NCBI GenBank assembly: GCA_004194705.1
Contig: SADC01001278.1
Coordinates: 496,001-560,000, forward strand
DNA from: Ditylenchus dipsaci
Taxonomy: Eukaryota; Nematoda; Chromadorea; Rhabditida; Anguinidae
Reading direction: 5' to 3'
Length of the DNA: 64,000 bases
The notes beneath the pieces were generated by a model. The model searched no databases and was not told the DNA's origin. It worked only from the letters and a program-made list of their open reading frames with translations. Position 1 is the first letter of the stretch. Every line of letters begins with the position of its first letter. Position numbers and translations under genes: made by a program. Below are positions 1 through 11,304 of this stretch, in pieces.

Positions 1-2
1 TT

Positions 3-136
3 CGCCAAAAATTTTTTTTTTCCGCAAAAATTTTTGCCTTCGGGGAACAAGGTCGCATTTCAGGCTCCTGAAAACTTTGCACTACCTTGGTCCCCCAAGG
101 CAAAAATTTTTGCGGAAAAAAATTTTTTGGCGAAAA
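3..136. repeat. Fold-back repeat with a CCAAGG/CCTTGG-type core
   Basis: The first about 40 bases and bases about 95-136 are inverted copies (CGCCAAAAATTT...CCGCAAAAATTTTTGCC), with a TTGGTCCCCCAAGGC motif inside. Related TTGGTCCCCCAAGNC pieces recur near 216, 25460, 30890, 34055, 35830, 53970 and 60800, so this is a dispersed element and not a local hairpin only. Confidence 0.6.
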
Positions 137-242
137 TGCTCAAAACATGATAGAAACGTCATAGAAAAACTTTCAGGCTGTTATGAGAGAAAATTTTTTT
201 GACCAATTTTGTAAGTGCTTGGTCCCCCCTGTGGTTTAAGCT

Positions 243-402
243 AAATCTGGGACAAAAATGAGGAAATCTGGGACAAAAAAAGTGAATCTGGGACAAAAAA
301 AGTGGATCTGGGTCAAAAAAAAGTGAATCTGGGACAAGTCAAATCTGGACAGGAAAAAAGTGAATCTGGGACAGGAAAAAAGTGAATCTGGGTCAAAAAA
401 AG
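243..402. repeat. Short tandem repeat, unit about 20 bp
   Basis: About eight imperfect copies of GTGAATCTGGGACAAAAAAA stand head to tail. Units differ by a few bases and by the length of the A run. No reading frame is kept, so it is a minisatellite. Confidence 0.75.
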
Positions 403-482
403 TTTTGCCCTTTTTTTATTCCGAAATTATTTTTTTTAAATCAGTTAGATGTATTTAGAATTAAATGATCAAAAAAAATATA

Positions 483-554
483 GCAGAGACGGGGATCGAA
501 CCTGAGACCGATATTCAGCGCACTACGCTGCTACACCACTGAGCTACATGGGTC
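483..554 (-). pseudogene. tRNA-like sequence (tRNA pseudogene or tRNA-derived SINE head)
   Basis: The minus strand carries both internal Pol III promoter boxes of a tRNA: box A TAGCTCAGTGG and box B GGTTCGATCCC, at tRNA-like spacing. The two ends do not pair into an acceptor stem and the anticodon arm (CAGCG/CGCTG) has too small a loop. I therefore call it a decayed tRNA or SINE head and not a working tRNA gene. Confidence 0.55.
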
Positions 555-1143
555 ACTTACGTAGTTTTTATTATTATATTCCAACAATACACAATTCAAA
601 AATTATTTTTTGGGATAAAAAAAAGTGTCCCGCGCGCATTTGAATTTGCCAAATTCCCATTGTCATCAACAAGTATGGTCCTTTAAACTGCACCAAAAAT
701 CGGGTCAAAGTATAGCAAAACAAAGTCTTTGAAAGGTTAAACGACCGTTTCAAAAAAATTAACAAGTATTTAAAAAAGCAGGAAAAGCGCGGGAAAAACC
801 AGAACAACTTTTCTAGTTCTTATTCTGTACGATTCGTACCACTTTTTAGGGCACTCTCACAACACGTCAGCACGTACGTACGAATTTGCGTATGTGGAGG
901 TGTTGTTGAGAGAGCACATCCGGATCCGCATACGCATTTTTTAGGCTGAGTTTTTGGCAAGAGTAGATCAGTGTATGTTAGGACCAACTTATGTTCAGGC
1001 TTGAACATGAGTCTGAGATTAGTTTGAGTACGTTCTAACATACGCTGGCCTACTCTTGCCCAAACATAAAGCCTGAAAAATCAAGAAAAAAGCAACAGGG
1101 GAGACCGAGGCGAAACCCCCACCCCATTGAGGGATTAAGCATG

Positions 1144-1224
1144 CAGTCAAACCTCTATATCGCATCCCGCAAGGGACCGGCCCTGCCCGGATGCATTATA
1201 GAGGGTTGCTACATAGAGGTTTGT
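1144..1224. mobile_element. Short inverted-repeat element (possible MITE)
   Basis: AAACCTCTAT at 1149 is repeated inverted as ATAGAGGTTT near 1213, enclosing GGGACCGGCCCTG. The same inner motif type appears in the Tigger remnant near 58090. Boundaries and target duplication are not clear. Confidence 0.35.
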
Positions 1225-1607
1225 GGTGTGCTTATGCGGTCTAAAATTTATCAGTCACCTAATCCTGTGCTAATAGGGATTGAGTAAGTAGGTGCAAAAA
1301 CGGGTTGCGGTACTGAAACAATAAATATATTTCATGGCCGTGCTAATTAACTAACTTTCATGAGGGATATATCTTCCTAAAGTATTTTCTCTAAGTCCTA
1401 ATAGCCAAGGTTAACGGTTCACTAAAGTCTATTAAAATAAACATTCGTCCTAAAAGGGGAGATGTTACATATAGGTAAAATTACTACTATTTTATAAAAT
1501 CTACATGTGTAGCCTAGTGGGTTGGCTTCCCACTTTTACGTTATTACAACTGTAGTCTTCACGGACTAATTATTGCACATGAATCCCCTGATATTTTCTG
1601 GCGATAC

Positions 1608-4600
1608 CTGCTTGTAAAACGAGTTGACATTAACCACCAAAGGCTGAATCGATTGGAGTAACTCCATCCAAGGCTTTTTTCGTTAAGTTGAGCAGTAGTG
1701 TGACCTCCTTTATCCTTTACAGACACCTTCTCAGCAGAAGACTTTTTGGGCATTGTGTTCATGGTGCCCAAATAGTTTAAGTTTTCCTGGCTAAAAACAG
1801 CTGTAGAAGAGGAGCTGACTTTTTGGAAAGTTTCTGTAGTGGTCATGCACGAGTATCTGTCTGAAATTATGTAACATGTGAAGGTTTTTTGATATCTACA
1901 TCTTAAGCATACCAGCACTTATAACGCTCATGGTATCATCGTCCATCGACTGTCCAAATATGTTCGATTGGCAATCATCATCTGAAAGTTCTTGTGTTGC
2001 TGATAGTTTTAAGAAGGGTCAATCGTTTTATGAAATCTGGTTTTTAATGACTAATAATATTTTGTTTTAATATTGATGTTTCCCGCCGTCAGAATAAAGA
2101 AAATTTCAAAAAACTTTTTTTGCCCTGGTCCCCTTACAGTCATTTTTAACCCATTGAAATAAAAAATTTTATTTTCAAATAAGAAACAAAAATTCCAGAA
2201 TTTCAACACCAGATTCGTGATCAGCGTACCCGATTTCCTTACAAACTACTCTTAAAGAATCATGGTCACGCGTTCTTAATTGTGCCCCGCTAATTCAAAG
2301 TTTGTTGTCTAATAATTAAACCCGTGAACGGATTTCACAGATTGGTTTCGAAAAAAACAAGGCTTAGAAGTTCATTAAAGAACACAACTTTCTAAGCACT
2401 GAGTGGTATTGTGTTTTTAGCTATGAAAGATATAGCATTTAGGCACACGACCCTCAAAATGTAGCTAAAGACAGGGCTATTGGTTGAGGAATTGTGTGCT
2501 TGAAAATCTTAGATTTTTAATAGCTAAAAACACAATGTCACAAAGTGCCCGGTGATTTGTGTTTTTTATTAAACGACCATGGTCTTTTAATGAAGAATAT
2601 ACGGTAATTACAACGGATAGCTTTCTTGGAATGTTTATTATCTCGAAACATGACTTAGAAGAACCAAGAAAAAAATACAAAAATTTTGAAAACTTATACA
2701 AAAAATGTATAAAAATTTATTTTGGGCGAAGCAGCAATTTATAAACCAATGTTATTAGTCGAGACCAGTGTTTTCAAAAGTCAAGGTCAAGTTCAAGGTC
2801 AAGGTCAAGGTAAAACTTGACTTTAAAACTTCAAGGTCGTTTTTCTCGATTTTTAGTAAGGAAAATGGGTCTGAATTTTTTTTCCTATCCCTTAAAGTCA
2901 AGATTTTGCGCTGAACAAAACGTACTTTTCAGAATAACGATATAATTTTTGCACGATGAGATATAGCCTAAAGTCAAGGTAAAATCACCTTGATTTTACC
3001 TTGAACTTGACTTTCGCTAAAATCAAGGTGATTTTACCTTGACTTTAGGCTATATCTCATCGTGCAAAAATTATATCGTTATTCTGAAAAGTACGTTTTG
3101 TTCAGCGCAAAATCTTGACTTTGAGGGATAAGAAAAAAAATTCAGACCCATTTTCCTTACTAAAAATCGAGAAAAACGACCTTGAAGTTTTAAAGTCAAG
3201 TTTTACCTTGACCTTGACCTTGAACTTGACCTTGACTTTTGAAAACACTGGTCGAGACTCGCGATCAGATTTTTAAAAATTGCACAGAAAAACAGTTATA
3301 CGAGCGTTCCTGGAACTTATGTGAAATAACCGAAACAAAAAATCTCAATTAAAACCGACTTTTTTTATTTGACTGTCAGATCATTAAAAGTGATGCTGAA
3401 AAACTGTTTGATCCTATAAGTAACAATTATTTGCGGGGTAAAAGGTTATAGAAACTCGAATGTACCTGCAGACACTTTTATAACAGAACTGGTGAGCGAC
3501 GTGCACGTATGAAGAGTGTATGCGTTCTCCACTATGCTCTGCAGATCGATCGCAATCCATCCTATTGGCATTCGATAATTGCCTAATCGACTACAAGACT
3601 CCCAGGCAGATTGACGAAGTTTCCCCAAATCCTAGAATTTTGAACGTTTTATTTTCGGATAATGAAAAAACCTATATTGTAAACTTTTTCTTCTTTGACA
3701 TAAGGTTCGACAGCTTCTGAAGTGTCGCTTCCTTGCAACATTTTTCCAGCTAAAAAGATTATTAAGAATTTTTAAAGTTTCAGCATTTTTTGATAATCAA
3801 GTATGGCTTTCAACTGTTTGAGATCCTTTGCTGTGCGAGTTTTTATCCTATTTTTGTTGTGCAAAGTAATTTTGTCTATTCTCGGGGTCCTTTACCCAAA
3901 AAACTTCCGACGCTAGTGTCATACCCACTACCCCCATCATTTTTAGAGGTACCTAGAACCATCATTTTTGAATATTTTTTAAACTGCTATTAGTAAGGGC
4001 CAGGCCCTAAGCCTAAGGTCTTAAGCCTAGATTATTGGAAAAGGTATATGCACTAGCGCTAAACTTTCTTTATCAGCTTGTCCGAAAATTTCGTGCTTTT
4101 TTCCAAAAGCTGCATAATGAGTGGTTTATTATTAAAAATGGTAAAAAAAATCTTTAGAAAAACACAATGCGACAAAGTTCCTTTCAAAAAAAGCGCACGG
4201 ACTTTTCGAACAACCTAATATTAGCTGGACAGAAAAATTTAAAGTTGCAGACTGCAGACTCCCTTCGACTTCGACATCCGAATTCATGTAGCCATTTAAT
4301 CCACCCCTAACACAACTGACTTACCCTCACAATCAAATACAGACCGCTGACGTTTTCTCCAATGGGAAAAAGTGCCTGCCGAAAAATGTTTGCTTCATCC
4401 ATACTCTGCTTTTGTCGGATGTATTGAAGAGTATCACCGGAATTGAAGTCAAAGTAGAAGTTTTCAGATATTTTATTCTTAGCTTTGATGTCATAAAGGG
4501 CCATGCTGGCAAATATTGGCTCGAAGCATGGATTGAGCGACAGCTAAACAATACTTTTATCAACTTTTATCAACAAATTAGGAAGTGTTACCTGCAAGAC

Positions 4601-7600
4601 TTTGATAAAAAGTCTTTTAGAGGCAATTGAAGTGGGCAGTTTCGGGCGAGATCTCCTTTCAATCACATTTGTCTGAAAAAAGTAGTTATTTTGGTAACAT
4701 AAAGACTGAATAAATAATTACTTTGTGTGGAGGGTGAGTAGGTTGACCAGGTACTGACAGTCTTTAGCTTTTGTGACCTCTTTGTGACCCTTTTGTTGTA
4801 TGACCTGATTAGAAGGGTTCAAAATACCTGGAATCATAATAGTTACACCCTGGTCAGACAATAAATTATCAGCCCGCAACAGAGCTTTTCTCGAATTACT
4901 TTCTTAAAAAGCCAGTTTTGAAATAAAAAATGCCCTCCTAAATGGAATTTGTTAATAAATAATCGAAATTATTACCATTTACTGAGATGTGACCATTTTG
5001 AGCAGACTAGACCAGAAATTAGCAAATTTTTGAGTTTTGACTGACTTTGGGGGGATAAGGTGTGTTTTTGCCCCGTTGACTATTTTTTGTTATGCTGAGT
5101 CAGAATGACCACCCATTCATTCTGACTCAGAATGAGAACCGCCGAATCAACCTGTAGAATTTCTCGATTAATATACGAGAAATTCTACAGTTAATTTGGT
5201 GGGTCCGGTCGAAACTCAAAAAGTTTGTTCGGAGACGTATTGTATGTCGAAAAGAATTTTGAATGGATTCGGGTTAGCAGGAAATCTTTATTTCGGTAGC
5301 GGCTTTTTGAAAAAATATGTACCGACTTACCACCCGAAATTTGAAAAAAAAGTCTCCGTGTTTTAGTGAAACACTCTTATTGTTTATCAGAGTACCACGA
5401 TCACGAAAGACACAAAAATTATTAATAATTGTTTGACTATTGATACATTCAACCTACCTAAACGAGTACCCACGGTCAAAGCATTCTGCTCAAAAATATT
5501 CATAATAATAATAACCCACTGGAAATGACTGGATCACTGACTGAGTTGTTCAAAGCAGACATTCCATAGACATCCTCCTTGGAATAGGCGGATGAGTTTG
5601 AGTCGACCGAAATAGTAGAAAATCTTTTCAAATCAATCTAAAACCGGCAAATTTAATGCGCAAAACTTATTCCAAATGATATCACCCACTTGACTTGCAC
5701 CTCTCTGCGCTTTTTGAGCCTGTGAAGATGTATTAGTATCCACCAAATCTGACTCAAATGTGTGTTTGGGTATTAAATCAGAAAGTTGGGCTCGCTCAGC
5801 TACAAGTTTAGCATAGGTTTCGGCTGCGGAGAACTTCTCAAATTTGTGTTCCACCACACTGAAGTCTTGTTCATAGGAGGCAAGAAGGTGTTTTATATGG
5901 GCTTGCAAGTTATCGCTAAATTCAATAATTACTTTGTATGGAAAGTTGTTTTTTTCAATGAAAAACCTACTTTCCCAGCTGGAAAATGACGTTAGGAGCT
6001 ATGTAGTTTTGCCTTGGAATGACGCATAATTCAACATCTTTTTCAATTACATCTCGTAGCCTCAAACGGGTTATGATTAAAAAGGGTTTTTAATGGGTGA
6101 CAATTATTTCGCATAGCTACATGTTAATTTTTTCAGCCTTGAGAAAGAGCGTAATAGTTCACTCCACTCGAGAATTCCATTTAAAAACTCTACAGTAAAC
6201 TTAAAAAATTGAAAGTGTAATCTAAAGAACAAGGCCATCATGGAGTAGAACGAGACCATAGTGGGGCACATTTTTGAAATTTAAACGGCGTCCCGTCCCC
6301 GTCTTTTGATATTTCCACCGGCCGTCCTGCCGGCCGTCCCATTTTTTAAAATTTTCCCGTCCGTCCAAAACTTCGCCGGCCGGCTACTCTGTAGCCGGGC
6401 GGACGCCGTTTATAACATAAAATGTTTATAACATAAAAAACAATAGTAGACAATTTTATGAAAAAATTGTCGACATACTTTTCTAAGAAAATATCTAGCT
6501 TATTTCTTTGCACGGTACTTTTTTTACTTTTTCTATTTTTATTTGAAAAATTTTACCTGCGACCATTAATACCAAAACCGGTATTAGGAATACCAAAATG
6601 GTCAATTTCAATTTTTTTTCAAAAAAAAATACAAGAAGTCGAATAGCCATTTCATAAAAAAAAGAACCATATTAGTGTAAAATAATCAGTTAGAAATTTT
6701 CTTAGAAAAGTGGGTGAAGTAAAAATTGCGTTTTCACAAAACACCGAAAGTTATCTGTGTAGAAATTAACCTATCTTAATGAATGCGCAAATTATTGTCG
6801 CTATATTGCTTTTTATTATAAACTCTCACACTTTTAAAAATAGAATTCAAAATAAAATCGACGTACACGTGACAAAAAATTAAAAGTTGGATTCAACAAA
6901 GACAAAATTAATAAAAAATTCCGATCATATATATTGGATCGTCTGAATCTGGATCGTCTGAATCGCCCCTGTCTGACGTCCGGCCATCTGTCGGCCGTCC
7001 GTCCGCCGTCCTGCCGTCCGTTAGCCGGCCGTCAGCCGGCCGTCCTCCCCTTTTTCCTCCGCCTCTGGCCGTCCGGCCGTCCACTTTTTCGGCGCCGTCC
7101 AGGACGGGACGGGCCCGGAGGACGGGTGCCCCACGATGGACGAGACACCTTATCGATTTTGAAGGTACGACAAAAAATTAGTATACGGCCAGTTGAGAAC
7201 TGTTTATAAAATATGTTTTCACTACTACTTTTTCTGACTTGAGTGCAGCATTGTAGGCCAGACTCAAACATGTGAGATAAACTGTCTAAAAAATATAGGT
7301 GACCAGTTCCTGAAAATTTGTTCGGATTATCAGAAATTAACTGAAAGATGAACATGCAGCTGAGACCAATATAATGTACCAGATTACCTCTGAGGACTAG
7401 AAATATTAGTCTGATTTATTTCAGTCCTAGCTATAGCTCTTGACGATAATATAGCTTCTATATCTACTGGGTCGCCGTAATTCTCACTCAGCTGCACCTT
7501 GTCCACTTGCAAACCATCTTGATTGGGACTATATTCTGTCAGGTTATGCAGCAAATAGTTGCCCTGGACCAACTGCATGCGAACATCAGCAGCGGCTGTT

Positions 7601-7687
7601 CTGCAAATCCAATACAATAGACCTTGTATATGGTTAGCCAAATCACCTGTTCTTCTTGGCCATAAAAGATCGGCGTTCAGCAAACAT
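1608..7687 (-). CDS. DOCK family guanine-nucleotide exchange factor (DOCK6/7/8 class), 5' part
   Basis: Exons, 5' to 3' on the minus strand: 7647-7687, 7388-7600, 5690-5978, 5538-5637, 4722-4753, 4592-4672, 4325-4543, 3685-3749, 3466-3631, 1913-1981, 1608-1860. The start MFAERRSFMAKKNR runs into TAAADVR as in DOCK7. Later landmarks of the class are DPVDIEAIL, HIKHLLASYEQDFSVVEHKF, EPIFASMALYDIKAKNKISE, LQGSDTSEAVEPYV and RLGNYRMPIGWIAI. Splice phases agree across most junctions. Known role of the family: a membrane-bound DHR1 and a catalytic DHR2 domain activate Rac/Cdc42. Only the part before DHR1 lies here; the rest must lie left of the window. Exons 1913-1981 and 1608-1860 are joined by phase only: they are Ser-rich with no clear homology. 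Exon 3685-3749 is one base short for its frame (see findings). Confidence 0.88.
2766..3250. mobile_element. Near-perfect fold-back hAT-type element
   Basis: The 485-bp element is almost a single perfect palindrome, starting CAGTGTTTTCAAAAG and ending CTTTTGAAAACACTG. The flanks GTCGAGAC (2758-2765 and 3251-3258) are a perfect 8-bp target duplication, which with the CAGTG ends is typical of hAT elements. The arms contain stacked GTCAAG/GGTCAAG hexamers. There is no coding capacity. It lies in a DOCK intron. Confidence 0.85.
6257..7138. mobile_element. hAT-type non-autonomous element with GC-rich ends
   Basis: The termini CATAGTGGGGCAC and GTGCCCCACGATG are inverted copies, flanked by AACGAGAC / GACGAGAC (7 of 8 match). 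Both ends are crowded with GGCCGTCC / CCGTCCGTCC motifs while the centre is AT-rich. It fills most of the 1.4-kb DOCK intron 2. Open frames across it come from the repeats and are not genes. Confidence 0.7.
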
Positions 7688-7980
7688 ATTCTAGGGACTA
7701 TTGTGCCTGCATAATCTAAAATATAGGGTAACTGTGGGATATTCTGTTTTCAACCCAGTTTTTGCGTACCGCTCTCAGCTTAATTACCAATCAATTGGAA
7801 GCCGATGAGATGAGCTATAAAATGAGTAGTAACTTGTCTAGAAGCAGTTTTTAAAAAGTGGGTCAAAAACACAATGCCAAAAACACGATTTTAAATCACG
7901 GTGGAGGCCGCTTTATTTGAGAAAGGGTGATACTTTTTTCCATCAGACCATTGTGCTAAACTGACCCTACTCGATAAACA

Positions 7981-8443
7981 GGGCCCATACCATAAAATGA
8001 GGGTAAACCTACCGAGTAAAGTTAACCTGAGTAACTTTACCCCAGCTGATGGTAAAACCACACCCTAAGAAATTCACCCGTTACCTTCATTTCAAACCTC
8101 ATCTGGAAGTAAAATTACCCGATATACGCTTTTTATGGTGAGGGTAAATACAACAGACATTTTAAGTCAAAATTTTGTAGAAATTCGATTTTCGCAGTCA
8201 CAAAATAAGATCGTCATAAGTAAATTAAATTAAGTAAATTAAATTAATTAAAATTAAATTATTAAATTAAATTACCGTTACTCGATTTTCATGGGTGAGT
8301 TTGAATTTTTACCCTCAACTGAGGATGAACTTACCCGGTAAACTCCACCCTCAACTTGAATGGAACTCATATGGTGAGGGTAAGGGCAGGTTCACCCTGC
8401 TGAGGGTCAAGCTACCCTTACACTCATCTTATATTATGGGCCC
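7981..8443. mobile_element. Non-autonomous terminal-inverted-repeat element
   Basis: Begins GGGCCCATACCATAAAATGA and ends with the inverted relative of it, ATATTATGGGCCC. Inside are repeated GAGGGTAA / TTACCCTC motifs in both orientations. No transposase is present and I could not settle the target duplication. Confidence 0.55.
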
Positions 8444-8650
8444 AGAGCTCAATAAATTCAGAAGACCCCAAAACCAGCCTATTTGAAATAAGGGGCAGTA
8501 GGTTCTTAGAGACAGGTACATAATTAAAGTAAATACAAAGGCTTTGATTGGCATCGAATTAAAATTACGTTTCAAATTCAAAGCCTCAAAATTTCAAAGC
8601 GTTTTCCATGCTGAATGAAGCATTAGTAATCGCCTCTCCATATTTTTATA

Positions 8651-11117
8651 GGCTGTAAGTGAAATGCAGCGGTAAAACTGTGAATTTCAACGGTAAATTA
8701 ATTTTTTTCAACGGTATTTTCAAATTTGCCATAAAACAATGAAATCCAACGGTAAATTTGTGAAATTCAGCGGTAAATTTATCGTAATGTCAACTTTACA
8801 GTCCGTTGCCTTATTTGTATATCAATGTTTGTGAATTGTTCAGGCAGAAATAATTTTAGCACTATTTCAGATGCAATCTCAAGTCGGTCAAAGGAAGAGG
8901 CGAGGAGTGGCGCGCGAATGGACGACTGTGAAGGAGTGCTCCAGTAAGGAAGACGCAGATGTGTGGATGGCTGAGAATGGAGGATCCTGGACATGGTATG
9001 GACTAACCCGTTGTGTCTTTGATCTTGATGATAATTTCTCGTTCTAGCGATTCCGATAACAGCTCCACCAAGTTCGTTGACAAAATATACCGATGTGATC
9101 ATTCTGCGAGGAACCGAGCGAAGAAATTCAACTGCAAGGCTGGCATGCGCATTCGTTACTTTATGAACCTTTCCGTCGCTTCGAAGGCATGGATCCAAAC
9201 AACCGGGGAACACGATCACAGGATGTTACACGACAAAGGATTAAGCAGTCCAGTGAAAAGAAGCATCGAAGCAAAAGATGAGCCATTCGAAGGATGACAG
9301 CAAGCAGAATTGCAAGAAAACTTCAGGTAGATTAATGCATCTGTTGATATGTTTCATCATGTCTTTGTTTAGACGGAACCAGAACTGGCAGAGCTAAAAT
9401 TACCGACTGTCGAGCAGATCCAGAATCAAAAGGCATATAGAGCAAGGCAGCGGGGTTCACCAACACTCTTTCGATTGAAGAACTTCAGGAGTACTACAAT
9501 CAGCATAAGGCGATTCCGGGTTCGATTTAACTCCTTTTCACTTTGTTCTTTTCTATTCATATTCTTCCAGGTGATGAAGACGAGTCATTTGTAGTTGCAT
9601 TCGAAGAACGCACGATACTCACGAATGAAGCGGAGAGATGAAAGTGGTCACGCAATTTGTTATGGTTTTCTCAACCGTCAGACTCCTTCGTAGGCAAGTT
9701 TTTTGGCCGGTCATGCAGGTAGATGGAACATACAAGATCATGACCCTCAATTATCCTCTGCTGGTAAGCTTGTTATTGTTGACTGTGTGAAATTTTCTTA
9801 TATCCACTCTCTCCAGGTTTGTGGCTTTTCGGACGCCGACAAGCGATTCTTCCCTACTGGAGCGGCTATTTCATCGCACGAGGGCAAGTGGAGTTACGGC
9901 CAATTCACGCATGCTATTTCGAGATGGGATCCAGTCCGTTTGTACGAGCCAAAACTACTGATCGCCGATGGGGCGCCTCCAATCACAAGTGGTAAGTTAT
10001 ATCCATAGTTACAGTATCCACCAGATGGTTTCATTACTTTCCATCAAAACGAATCTTTTGTGACGAGTTATTTTTTTACATTCAGCTTGCAGAGAGGAAT
10101 TTCCATCGGCTAGAATAGGAATGTGTTGGTTCCATGTCCGTCAAAACCTTGAGAATGAACTCCCAAAGGCAAAAATCTATGAGGATTCGCGCGATGAAGT
10201 GACTGAGGATGTCAAGCTTTTGGCCCGCGCGACATGTTACAAAGAGTTTTACGCAGGTTTATCTTTTTTTATTATTGCCGATTGTTGAGGATTAATACCC
10301 CCGTATTTCAGCCGCTAGAACGCTTGTGATACACTGGGATGCAAAATGGAGTGGAGAGCCTCGTATCATGCAAGCGCTAGAGAAATTTTCCAGCTCGTGG
10401 CTCCTCCGAGGCGATTACCATGGATGGTTCTACAGATTTGCTGCTTTGTTGGGCTTAGCTATGGCTTTGATTGCAACAAACAATGGACTAGAAGGCACCA
10501 ATTATCTCATCAAGAAGGATTACACTCAGCGCGAGCTTCTGGGAATTTCAAGGTTTCTACTCTCGGTGGAGCAATACATTCACGACCGAAGCATCGATCC
10601 AGAGAGAAAGGTAGCTTTGACCTTGACATAGCAGGTCGAATTATTACGGGTGAGTTTAGGAAGCAGAGCATGTCCCGTCAATCCCAAGGAGTCTGAACTG
10701 CAATGTGCGAAAAGCGATGGAGGCTCTAAAGAATGAGAAGAGACCGGTCATTCACTTCGTTGAAGAGGAAGAGCATGTCTGGCTGATTGGCTCGAAGAAC
10801 TACAAAGGAACTGCCGAGGGATTGCGACCAATGTGGGAAGAGCTGGAGCAAGCTACACGATGGTCTGACAGAAGGTTGGTTGAACATGTAAGAAGGAATT
10901 CAGCAATGCTATTATCCGTTATATTTTAGATTTTCCTATGCTAGTTGGACACGTTATAAGGAACTGCGAAACTCGTTCTACTCGCTGAAGAAGTCAAGCT
11001 GTTATGCCGGCTTCATTTCCTGCACGTGCCCTGAGGGAGTCTGAGGGAGAATACCGTTGAAAAAAATTAATTTACCGTTGAAATTCACAGTTTTACCGCT
11101 GCAATTCAATTTGAGCC
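8651..11117 (+). mobile_element. Mutator-like element (MULE) with intact termini
   Basis: The termini GGCTGTAAGTGAAATGCAGC and (inverted) GGCTCAAATTGAATTGCAGC continue into about 50 bp of near-identical sequence containing CGGTAAAACTGTGAATTTCA. The 9-bp sequence ATTTTTATA flanks both sides (8642-8650, 11118-11126), the size expected for MULEs. It encloses a transposase gene with introns. Extra copies of the AACGGTAAAT motif lie inside the left end. Confidence 0.85.
8871..11044 (+). pseudogene. MULE transposase (frameshifted, C-terminus cut off)
   Basis: The exons, split by 45-60-bp introns, read in order: a FLYWCH/WRKY-like zinc finger (YRCDHS ... NCKAGMRI ... TGEHDHRM, about 9000-9230); the DDE core with VMQVDGTYKI (9714), LLIADGAPPI (9957) and MCWFHVRQNLENEL (about 10121); ATNNGLEGTNYLIKKDYT (about 10470); and the start of a SWIM finger, GFISCTCPEGV (about 11008). 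At least two frame breaks are visible, near 9293 and 9640. The SWIM finger stops after its CTC, with the final C-H pair missing, and the inverted repeat follows directly. Known family role: cut-and-paste transposition. This copy is probably inactive. Confidence 0.8.
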
Positions 11118-11230
11118 ATTTTTATATTCACTTCATTTTGGCGCCCTATATTCTTTGTGGCATTTAAACTGTCTGTACTTTCACTGAACCTTTTCTACTA
11201 GCACTGATGGCTTGCCTCTCTGTTCCTCAG

Positions 11231-11304
11231 CTGCTGATAAAAGAGTTTGATGTGCCTAATGGTTACTCTCTTAGATGGCTAGAGGTGGACGACTTTAACA
11301 AAGG
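11231..11304 (+). pseudogene. Orphan exon resembling the GNA1 N-terminus
   Basis: After a good acceptor (CTGTTCCTCAG) the exon reads LLIKEFDVPNGYSLRWLEVD, then DFNKG, then a GTGATT donor. This is the pattern of the N-terminal part of glucosamine-phosphate N-acetyltransferases (GYxLRPLxxxDxxxGF) and resembles exon 1 of the GNA1 gene 2.6 kb downstream. The next open segment (11364 on) reads FDEKTSKFDPPDIRKII and stops, unlike the family. The MULE insertion just upstream may have removed the rest. Probably the relic of a second GNA1 copy. Confidence 0.45.

Noticed and set aside
243..402. CRISPR-like regular repeats
   Set aside because: Units are directly adjacent without spacers and the DNA is eukaryotic; it is a minisatellite.
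5096..5180. Hairpins with two TGASTCA words as an AP-1 element
   Set aside because: Both words belong to one inverted repeat (ATTCTGACTCAG), so they count as a single structural repeat; there is no link to a promoter.
7032..7355. 107-codon minus-strand frame
   Set aside because: Lies mostly in GC-rich transposon ends (CCGTCC repeats) inside a DOCK intron; no homology recognised.
8779..9219. 146-codon minus-strand frame
   Set aside because: Antisense shadow of the MULE zinc-finger exon.
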